A DNA stretch of 9,258 nucleotides from Gammaproteobacteria bacterium. Its GTDB lineage: Bacteria > Pseudomonadota > Gammaproteobacteria > UBA9214. The notes under the pieces were generated by a model. That model was not told where the DNA came from. It did not search any database and was given only the letters and a program-made list of their open reading frames with translations. The stretch covers positions 16,773 through 26,030 of the forward strand of contig DMKK01000044.1 of assembly GCA_003454335.1 (NCBI GenBank). Direction: 5' to 3'. Shown in pieces: positions 1 to 5,575 of the stretch. Position 1 is the first letter of the stretch. The number at the start of each line of letters is the position of its first letter. Made by a program: the position numbers and the translations under genes.

Positions 1-15
1 CTGACCCCATTGATT
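1..15. repeat. 15-bp direct repeat, copy 1 (upstream of rluE)
   Basis: The string CTGACCCCATTGATT is identical to positions 685-699. Both copies lie just upstream of a start codon, and both are followed by TATCC before the start (15-19 here, 704-708 at the second copy). The copy begins at the window edge, so it may be longer. From memory, similar strings occur as dispersed sequences near REP-associated transposase genes in gammaproteobacteria. That link is inference and unchecked. Confidence 0.55.
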
Positions 16-19
16 ATCC

Positions 20-547
20 GTGATCATTCTGTTCAACAAACCCTTCCGGGTACTGTCGCAGTTTACGACGGATAGTAACAAGTCTGTACTTGCGGACTAT
101 ATTGATATCCCCGGGGTCTATTGTGCGGGCCGTCTTGATTTCGACAGTGAAGGCCTGTTGATTCTTACGGATGACGGCAAACTGCAACAACGCATTGCGA
201 ATCCCGCGTACGGCAAGGAAAAGGGTTACTGGGTGCAGGTTGAAGGGGAGCCCGGCAAAGATGAGCTTGCAGCGTTGCGCAGGGGCGTGGTGCTCAAGGA
301 CGGGAAAACACGTCCGGCAACGGTCGAACAGATTGTGCTACCGGATATCTGGCCGCGCACTCCGCCAATACGCGAGCGCATGAATATTCCGACCAGCTGG
401 TTAAACCTGGTGATTACCGAAGGTCGAAATCGCCAGGTGCGGCGCATGACAGCACACATTGGCTATCCAACCCTGCGACTGATTCGTTACCGGGTCGGTG
501 ACTGGTTACTGGGGGATATCCCTGTGGGCGAATATGTTGCCAGCTAA
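20..547 (+). CDS. rluE: 23S rRNA pseudouridine(2457) synthase RluE
   Basis: RluE isomerises one uridine of 23S rRNA (U2457 in E. coli) to pseudouridine in the cytoplasm during 50S subunit maturation. The 175-aa product begins with the family core LFNKPF. It carries the RsuA/RluB/E/F catalytic motif GRLDFDSEGLL at residues 37-47, with the nucleophile Asp40. The segments PPIRERMNIPTSWL and EGRNRQVRRMTAHIGYPTLRLIR closely resemble E. coli RluE. Like E. coli RluE it has no N-terminal S4 domain. The start is GTG at 20. An in-frame TGA at 11-13 rules out any longer product, so the basic N-terminal extension of the E. coli protein is absent. No Shine-Dalgarno is visible in the 19 bases available. 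The 15-bp repeat ends 4 nt before the start. A hairpin follows the stop, so this is probably the last gene of its transcript. Family assignment is firm. The choice of RluE over RluB or RluF rests on the S4-less, short architecture. Confidence 0.93.
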   Translation: MIILFNKPFRVLSQFTTDSNKSVLADYIDIPGVYCAGRLDFDSEGLLILTDDGKLQQRIANPAYGKEKGYWVQVEGEPGKDELAALRRGVVLKDGKTRPATVEQIVLPDIWPRTPPIRERMNIPTSWLNLVITEGRNRQVRRMTAHIGYPTLRLIRYRVGDWLLGDIPVGEYVAS

Positions 548-557
548 CAGCATAAAA

Positions 558-584
558 AAGGTGGCTCACAAAGTGAGCCACCTT
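558..584. terminator. Perfect 12-bp hairpin after rluE
   Basis: The arms AAGGTGGCTCAC (558-569) and GTGAGCCACCTT (573-584) are perfect inverted copies around an AAA loop, starting 10 nt after the rluE stop. On the + strand only TT, inside the arm, follows the stem. On the - strand the stem is followed by a run of about six T (the A run at 554-559). It therefore resembles a bidirectional terminator whose better U-tract faces antisense transcription. Termination of rluE is inferred from position. Confidence 0.7.
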
Positions 585-607
585 AAGGCCTATAACACAG
601 AGTGGGA

Positions 608-632
608 GGTACTGTGCGGGTACTATTATAAT
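608..632 (+). promoter_or_regulatory. Candidate promoter of the asmA-like operon with phased repeats
   Basis: A perfect TATAAT lies at 627-632. No recognisable -35 box is found 16-18 bp upstream. That region instead holds two GGTACT repeats at 608-613 and 619-624, exactly 11 bp apart, about one helical turn. Activators that replace the -35 contact can use such spacing. A start near 639 would give a leader of about 77 nt before the ATG at 716. Two short matches can arise by chance in an intergenic region, so this is tentative. Confidence 0.3.
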
Positions 633-660
633 CCCGGTCGCCAGGAACCGGATGTGACAT

Positions 661-686
661 AGTGTCGCGCCCGATCAATCGACACT
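661..686. repeat. Inverted repeat AGTGTCG/CGACACT
   Basis: A perfect 7-bp inverted repeat (661-667 and 680-686) surrounds a 12-nt spacer and overlaps the first two bases of the 15-bp repeat copy at 685. It could be an operator, a leader hairpin, or the edge of a mobile repeat unit. No T run follows, so it is not an obvious terminator. Confidence 0.35.
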
Positions 687-699
687 GACCCCATTGATT
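685..699. repeat. 15-bp direct repeat, copy 2 (upstream of asmA-like gene)
   Basis: This is identical to positions 1-15. It ends 16 nt before the ATG at 716, and the intervening stretch contains TGCTATCCT (701-709), which could act as a weak extended -10. There is no Shine-Dalgarno between this repeat and the ATG, as is also the case at rluE. Confidence 0.55.
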
Positions 700-715
700 T
701 TGCTATCCTTTTGAT

Positions 716-3178
716 ATGCGTAAATTCTTTCGTTGGCTGGTTATCGTTATTGCCGCTTTGTCAGTCCTGGTCCTGGTGGCTGTGCTGATGCTGTCACTGC
801 TGGATGTCACCGTTGATCTGGACCACTTTCGAGGCAGGGTTGAGACTTCTGCCGGCGCAGCACTTGGCCGTGATGTGAGCATCAAGGGGCCGGTGAGACT
901 GGGATTGTCGGGATGGCCTTCCATCGAGGTACGGGATGTGGAGATTGCCAATGCACCGGGTGCATCGGTAGCTGTGTTTTTCAAGGCGGGTCTGGCACGC
1001 TTGCAGATTGGCGTGACGCCCCTGTTGCGTGGTGAGCTGCAGATCGGGGAAATCACCGCAGAGCAGGTCACACTGAACCTGGAAAATGATGCAGAGGGAA
1101 AGGCAAACTGGGTCTTCAGTGAGGATGCCGGCATTGATCCAGATGCGGAATCAAGAGAAAAGTTCTTGAGTTTTGCCGGGCTGCACGAACTGTCACTGCA
1201 ACAGCTTGTACTGAGCTATCACGATGCCGCGCTGGGCAAGACAGTCAACTTCAGTATTGATTCGTTGTATGGCGAAGCAAGTCCGGGGCAGCCAATAGAC
1301 ATGGAGCTGGACGGCACCCTGCAGGAGCAGCCCTATCACCTGCAATTAACCGGTGGTCCTGTTAATGAGCTACTGGACTGGGCTGCACACTGGCCGTTTA
1401 CGCTGACAGGCGAGGCCTTCGGCAGGCGGATTGATGCCAGTGGCAGCCGGGTTGTAAAGGACAATGAGCCGGAGGTGGGCCTGAAGCTGGTCGTTCAGGA
1501 TGCAGATATCGGTCTCATTCTGGAGCACTTTGGACTGGTCGAGGGGATGGAGATGACTACGGGTGTTGCGGCGATCGACGTGCTCTTGAGAGGGGATACC
1601 CTGAACAAGTTGGTCATGCAGTCGCAGATGGTTTTTGCAGTCAGGGAAGGGGAGTGGGTGATTACGCTACCGAATACACAGCAGCCCTTGCGTGTCCGGG
1701 AACTGCAGGGCGACATCACCGTGCGGCAGCTTAGTGAAATGACCATGGATTTGCAGGGCACGATCAAGCAAACGCCGGTCAGATTCCTGATTACCGGTGC
1801 ACCATTGATTGAATACATGCAGGCCCCTGAAGAGTTGCCACTAAAGCTTGATATTGAAATGCTGAATACCCGGCTGAGCTTCGACAGCAAACTGGCCATT
1901 CCAATCACCAATCGTGACGTCACCATGGCCCTGGATATCGAGAGTGAACGGCTCGATAACTTCAATGAATTGTTGCATCTGGATTTTCCACCGCTGGGAC
2001 CTGTTTCGCTGACCGCACGTCTGGATGTGTCGAAGACCGGATACGAATTAACGACACTGAAATTGACGGTGGGTGAGAGCGATCTTGAAGGCAGGGTGAA
2101 TCTTGACATGACACGAGACAAGCCCAAAGTAAATGTTGAACTGGTATCAAACCGGTTCAGGGTTGAAGACTTTGATGCCAAACAAGCTGAAGCCGCCAGT
2201 GGTGAGCAAGCTGAAGATCCGGCTGAAACAGCAGAAAAAGAGCAAGAGAATCCTGTAGCCCCTGCCACCGGAGAGAACCGGCGTCTGTTGTCACGCGAAG
2301 TGCTCAACAAGTTTGATGCTGATCTGCATCTCAAGGCAAGACAGGTGATGTCAGGTAGCGATGAACTGGGTTCCGGATCTTTACAGTTGTCACTGCAGGA
2401 TGGCCGCCTGGCGCTGCAACCCTTGCAGATTGATACCCCGGGAGGGGGCGTTAATGCAGACATGAGCCTGCTGCACCGGGACGGGAATATCGATTTTTCA
2501 GTTGCTGCCAATGTTGATCACTTTGACTATGGCATTCTTGCCCGCAGGGTTGACCACGAAACAGACATGGGTGGTGTCATGAGCCTGGATGTCGTGGTGA
2601 AATCAACGGCACCGGCAATGGCTGACATCATGGCGAATGCCAACGGGCATTTCGATTTTGCGCTGCTGCCCGAAAATTTCTCTGCCGAAGTTTTTGATAT
2701 GTGGGCCGTCAATCTGATCTCGGCAGTTGCTACCGAGGTGGACAAGGATGAGGCCTCGAAAGTGAACTGCCTTGTTGTACGGCTGGGCCTGGAAGCTGGC
2801 CTGCTGACCGAGAAGGCGGTATTCATGGACACCACGCAGATGAGTGTGGCTGGTAAAATCGATATTGATTTCAGGAAACAGGAGATCGATATTCTGATGG
2901 CGCCGAAGGCGAAGCGACCCGAGTTCTTCAGCCTGGCAACCCCGGTAAAAGTTCATGGCAGCTTTGATGATTTTGGTGTCGGCGTCAGCCCGGTCAGGGC
3001 AGCACGCAGTGTTATCTCGTTTGTCACCAGCCCGCTGCATGTGCCGATTCGTCGTGTCTTCCGTAAAGAAGTACCCGAAGATGGCAGGGAAGCCTGCGAG
3101 CTGGCCTGGGAAAAAACAGCGGATGAGGGTTATCTGGAAGAACCTGATGTTGGTACCAATACAGGGCCATTACACTGA
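716..3178 (+). CDS. AsmA-family inner-membrane protein
   Basis: AsmA-family proteins are long, mostly periplasmic proteins held by one N-terminal membrane helix. They are now viewed as relatives of bridge-like lipid-transfer proteins and affect outer-membrane assembly and lipid homeostasis. This 820-aa product has a basic start (MRKFFRW) and one hydrophobic helix at about residues 7-29. The typical N-terminal AsmA stretch lies at about 49-82, with LGRDVSIKGPVRL and the ANAPG motif. Beta-rich repeats fill the middle. An AsmA-type C-terminal domain lies at about 645-768, with NCLVVRLGL around Cys685 and SVAGKIDIDFRKQEID. A low-complexity Ala/Glu-rich segment at about 488-522 probably links the two halves. 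E. coli AsmA is shorter (about 617 aa), so I give no symbol. The ATG at 716 precedes the membrane anchor directly but has no clear Shine-Dalgarno. The gene is followed after 33 bp by the META gene, probably in one operon. Confidence 0.88.
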   Translation: MRKFFRWLVIVIAALSVLVLVAVLMLSLLDVTVDLDHFRGRVETSAGAALGRDVSIKGPVRLGLSGWPSIEVRDVEIANAPGASVAVFFKAGLARLQIGVTPLLRGELQIGEITAEQVTLNLENDAEGKANWVFSEDAGIDPDAESREKFLSFAGLHELSLQQLVLSYHDAALGKTVNFSIDSLYGEASPGQPIDMELDGTLQEQPYHLQLTGGPVNELLDWAAHWPFTLTGEAFGRRIDASGSRVVKDNEPEVGLKLVVQDADIGLILEHFGLVEGMEMTTGVAAIDVLLRGDTLNKLVMQSQMVFAVREGEWVITLPNTQQPLRVRELQGDITVRQLSEMTMDLQGTIKQTPVRFLITGAPLIEYMQAPEELPLKLDIEMLNTRLSFDSKLAIPITNRDVTMALDIESERLDNFNELLHLDFPPLGPVSLTARLDVSKTGYELTTLKLTVGESDLEGRVNLDMTRDKPKVNVELVSNRFRVEDFDAKQAEAASGEQAEDPAETAEKEQENPVAPATGENRRLLSREVLNKFDADLHLKARQVMSGSDELGSGSLQLSLQDGRLALQPLQIDTPGGGVNADMSLLHRDGNIDFSVAANVDHFDYGILARRVDHETDMGGVMSLDVVVKSTAPAMADIMANANGHFDFALLPENFSAEVFDMWAVNLISAVATEVDKDEASKVNCLVVRLGLEAGLLTEKAVFMDTTQMSVAGKIDIDFRKQEIDILMAPKAKRPEFFSLATPVKVHGSFDDFGVGVSPVRAARSVISFVTSPLHVPIRRVFRKEVPEDGREACELAWEKTADEGYLEEPDVGTNTGPLH

Positions 3179-3211
3179 CGTAGGTATGAATTTGCTTAAC
3201 AGGAGAAATCC

Positions 3212-4315
3212 ATGAACAGGTTTGTGTTGTCCATTATTATGTTGTTTTTCTATGGTGTTGCTATGGCCTCGGATCACTACATCAATATTGTTTCACCGGA
3301 CGGGAATAGCATGGTTGATCCCGACAGTCCGGTCGCGGTCAGTGGTACGGGCAAGGGGCTGTTTGAGGGTAATGTGGTTATCAGGTTCGAAGACCTGGAT
3401 GGAAAATTGCTTGTCCAGGAACCGACTACAATGCACCGGCAGGATATTGCTGCAGCAGGTGAATGGCAGACAAGCATTTCATTGCCCCGACCCGTACCGG
3501 AATCAGTCCGGCTGATTGCTTTTTCACCTTCACCCAAAGATGGCGAGGCGGCTGTTACCAGTGCACCTGTTATGCTTGTAACCAGCGGTGATACCGGCCC
3601 AGCGCTGGAAGACACCCTGTGGAAATTAAGCGAGTACCTCAGTGAGTCTGGTGAACTGCAGCCGGTTATTCCCGATACGGTCATCGATGCGCAGTTTGCA
3701 GCAGGGAAAGTCAGTGGTAGTGCGGGGTGTAACCGCTACTTTGGCGGCTATACCTCCGGGCCAAAGAACCAGCTGCTATTCGATGGTGGTATGGGTGCCA
3801 CGCAAATGGCCTGTGTGCAACCCGTTGCCATTCAGGAACGTCGTTATCTTGGCCTGTTATCCGGCGTTAACAGCCGGGAGATCAGGGGTGAGCAGCTGTT
3901 GCTGCTGGATAAACAGGGCGAACTGGTCCTGAAATACCGTGCCGAAACACCGCTTGCCCTGGAAAATACCAGCTGGCAGGCGACTGGCATCAACAACGGT
4001 CGTGGTGGTGTCGTCTCCAGTGCAACAACACAACGGGTGATTGCAATGTTTGCCGCTGGCAAGGTCAGTGGCAGCGCCGGTTGCAATAACTATTCTGCAA
4101 GTTATGAGATCAGTGATTCACTGATCACTATTGGTCCTGTGATGACATCGCGCCGGCAGTGTGCCGAGCCTGAAGGCATCATGGCGCAGGAGCAGGAATT
4201 CCTGCAGGCACTGGCAGCCGTCACGCAATACAGGCTGACAGCTGACCGGCTGGAACTGCGTGGCAGTAACGGTTCCCTGCAAGTCACTTTTAGCAGTCCG
4301 GCCGTGTTGAGATAG
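3212..4315 (+). CDS. Exported Gmad2-like / double META domain protein
   Basis: The 367-aa product has a signal peptide (residues 1-19, cleavage likely after GVAMA), so it should be periplasmic or surface-exposed; no lipobox Cys is seen. After it comes an Ig-like segment (about 22-120) opening INIVSPDGNSMV, which resembles Gmad2. Two META domains (HslJ-type) follow at about 131-243 and 249-362. Each opens with an LEDTLW/LENTSW-type motif and contains GSAGCN (Cys173, Cys291). Each also has a later Cys (TQMACVQP, SRRQCAEP), giving a plausible disulfide per domain. META domains occur in E. coli HslJ, linked to novobiocin resistance, and in surface proteins; no enzymatic role is established. The start has a good AGGAG (3201-3205) 6 nt before the ATG. 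The stop TAG abuts the next ATG, indicating translational coupling. Domain calls are confident; cellular function is unknown. Confidence 0.87.
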   Translation: MNRFVLSIIMLFFYGVAMASDHYINIVSPDGNSMVDPDSPVAVSGTGKGLFEGNVVIRFEDLDGKLLVQEPTTMHRQDIAAAGEWQTSISLPRPVPESVRLIAFSPSPKDGEAAVTSAPVMLVTSGDTGPALEDTLWKLSEYLSESGELQPVIPDTVIDAQFAAGKVSGSAGCNRYFGGYTSGPKNQLLFDGGMGATQMACVQPVAIQERRYLGLLSGVNSREIRGEQLLLLDKQGELVLKYRAETPLALENTSWQATGINNGRGGVVSSATTQRVIAMFAAGKVSGSAGCNNYSASYEISDSLITIGPVMTSRRQCAEPEGIMAQEQEFLQALAAVTQYRLTADRLELRGSNGSLQVTFSSPAVLR

Positions 4316-4687
4316 ATGCGGCAGCGTAGCGCGTATGTGTTTGCCGGTTTGCTTGCAGTCCCGTTGCTAATCGCAGCGCCCCGGTTGCTGGCAGCAGACC
4401 GGCCGGGTGAATCCGCTACGATGGAAGACCAGGCTTCCCTGGAACTGGGACGCCGGGTGCAGGCTGTCCAGGAGGCGATACAGAATCCCGCGGCACCCGG
4501 TGCGCTGCAGGCCATTACTGACCTCGGGCATGATCAAAGATATTATGTGATGGTGCGGGGCTGGCTTGCGTATCAACGACAGGGTGACAAGAGCATTATT
4601 GACGCGAGCCGTGGGCAGGCGCCGGAACATATCCTGGCGCGTGTTCGGTTCCTCGATCAGGCTATTCGTGCCATAGATCTGGAGTAG
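4316..4687 (+). CDS. Small exported protein of unknown function
   Basis: I do not recognise this 123-aa protein. Residues 1-27 form a signal peptide: basic MRQRS, a hydrophobic core, then a likely cut around LLAA/D. The mature part is about 96 residues, soluble, cysteine-free and probably helical. It contains VQAVQEAIQNP, a GHDQRYYVMVRGWLAYQ segment and a terminal RVRFLDQAIRAIDLE helix. The ATG immediately follows the TAG of the META gene with no gap and no separate Shine-Dalgarno, so translation probably depends on ribosomes ending the upstream gene. Frame continuity, the signal peptide and coupling support a real gene. A shared envelope role with the META protein is inference from position only. 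Confidence 0.75.
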   Translation: MRQRSAYVFAGLLAVPLLIAAPRLLAADRPGESATMEDQASLELGRRVQAVQEAIQNPAAPGALQAITDLGHDQRYYVMVRGWLAYQRQGDKSIIDASRGQAPEHILARVRFLDQAIRAIDLE

Positions 4688-4760
4688 TCGGCAATGGCTT
4701 TATAAGAGATTGTCAGATAACCGCTTTGTTTCTCAGGTAGTTTCCGTCAGGGGTTCGTAT

Positions 4761-4791
4761 TAAAATTGCCCGCCCGGGCAGGCTGCCCGGG
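4761..4791 (+). promoter_or_regulatory. Candidate -10 box and leader hairpin of the SYLF gene
   Basis: TAAAAT (4761-4766) differs from TATAAT at one base; no good -35 is seen. Just downstream, CCCGGGCA (4773-4780) and TGCCCGGG (4784-4791) form a perfect 8-bp GC-rich hairpin with loop GGC. If the -10 is used, the transcript would begin at or near this hairpin. It could instead help terminate the upstream operon, but no T run follows on the + strand. The rest of the 136-bp gap between 4687 and 4824 shows nothing else I can support. Confidence 0.3.
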
Positions 4792-4823
4792 AATCCCCCT
4801 AAAAACAGAAGGAACTAACTCTA

Positions 4824-5381
4824 ATGAGACATACTATGCGTACAGCATTTGCTGCCATTTTATTTTCGCTCTTCTCCACCGTCGCGCTGGTTAATACCGC
4901 CGCTGCTGCCGGTGCCCAGGAAATTGATATCAAGGTCGATGGTACCATCAACAAATTCAACACTGAAGTGACCGGCGGTGCCGAGTTTTTGAAAAAGGCC
5001 AAAGCCGTGCTGGTATTCCCCGATGTCATCAAGGGCGGTTTTATCGTCGGTGGCGAATACGGTAAAGGCGCCTTGCTTAGCGGCGGCAAGACCATGGGCT
5101 ATTACAGCATCGCCAGTGCTTCTCTCGGCTTGCAGGCCGGTGCCCAGCAATACACCATCGTCATGGTATTTTTGAATGACGAGGCGCTGACGAAGTTTCG
5201 TGACAGCAAGGGTTGGGAAGCCGGTGTCGATGGTTCAGTGGCTATTGCAAAATGGGGCGCGGGTAAGGACATCAATTCCCAGAACTTCAAGGATCCTATT
5301 GTCGGTTTCGTACTTGACAACAAGGGCCTGATGGCAGGTATTTCCCTGGAAGGTTCCAAGATCAGCAAGATCGATCCGTAG
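4824..5381 (+). CDS. Exported SYLF (YSC84) domain protein, putative lipid-binding
   Basis: The SYLF/YSC84 domain binds phosphoinositides in eukaryotic SH3YL1/Ysc84. Bacterial members are usually small exported proteins with no settled function, often annotated as lipid-binding. The 185-aa product has a signal peptide (about residues 1-29, cut likely after NTAAAA). The remainder is essentially one SYLF domain. Typical elements are AEFLKKAKAVLVFPDVIKGG, VGGEYGKGALL, the tyrosine-rich GYYSIASASLGLQAGAQ core, KFRDSKGWEAGVDGSVA, and the end GLMAGISLEGSKISKI. A GAAGGA site (4808-4813) lies 10 nt before the ATG at 4824. A second ATG at 4836 would still keep the signal peptide but has no better ribosome site. 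It is the last gene in this rightward run and converges on the transporter gene. Confidence 0.9.
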   Translation: MRHTMRTAFAAILFSLFSTVALVNTAAAAGAQEIDIKVDGTINKFNTEVTGGAEFLKKAKAVLVFPDVIKGGFIVGGEYGKGALLSGGKTMGYYSIASASLGLQAGAQQYTIVMVFLNDEALTKFRDSKGWEAGVDGSVAIAKWGAGKDINSQNFKDPIVGFVLDNKGLMAGISLEGSKISKIDP

Positions 5382-5388
5382 TCTAAAA

Positions 5389-5418
5389 GCAAGACAAGGC
5401 CATGGATGGCCTGCTTGC
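5389..5418 (+). terminator. Imperfect hairpin after the SYLF gene
   Basis: GCAAG (5389-5393) pairs with CTTGC (5414-5418), and AGGCCA (5397-5402) pairs with TGGCCT (5407-5412). A TGGA loop closes the stem, and a small internal loop separates the two stems. It starts 8 nt after the stop. No U-tract follows, so it may protect the mRNA 3' end or support factor-dependent termination rather than act as a classical intrinsic terminator. Confidence 0.4.
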
Positions 5419-5458
5419 GATTACCCGGTATTGGTTTAATAGGGTAAAGATAGTTATT

Positions 5459-5540
5459 GCCCCGGAATCCACGGAAGAACACGAAAATATTTTTCTATCA
5501 GGGCATTTGTTTTTCCGTGTTTTTCCGTGGATTCCGGGGC
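5459..5540. repeat. 82-nt long inverted repeat in the convergent gap
   Basis: The outer arms (5459-5476 and 5523-5540) pair perfectly over 18 bp (GCCCCGGAATCCACGGAA and its complement). Pairing continues with a G-T pair, six more base pairs and, after one bulged base, four A-T pairs. That gives about 29 paired positions around a 23-nt loop. The right arm contains TTTTTCCGTG twice in tandem (5510-5519 and 5520-5529), mirrored imperfectly on the left. No T run follows on either strand. Position between convergent genes and this structure fit a REP-like element or non-autonomous repeat that could also block read-through. It contains no credible gene. Confidence 0.75.
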
Positions 5541-5575
5541 TATTAAAGAACTGGCACCTGATTTTAACAAGACCT

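Noticed and set aside
1495..2511. 338-codon open frame on the minus strand inside the asmA-like gene
   Set aside because: The product is Ser/Arg-rich low-complexity sequence typical of an antisense shadow, and the plus-strand frame has clear AsmA features.
4710..4738. TTGTCA at 4710-4715 as a -35 for the SYLF gene
   Set aside because: No acceptable -10 hexamer is found 16-18 bp downstream.
4316..5381. Toxin-antitoxin or defence module reading of the small exported gene and SYLF gene
   Set aside because: Both products have signal peptides and the SYLF family is well known; no toxin, nuclease or phage-related feature is visible.
5459..5540. Calling the 82-nt inverted repeat an intrinsic terminator
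   Set aside because: No T run follows the stem on either strand, and the stem is far longer than usual; a repeat element fits better.
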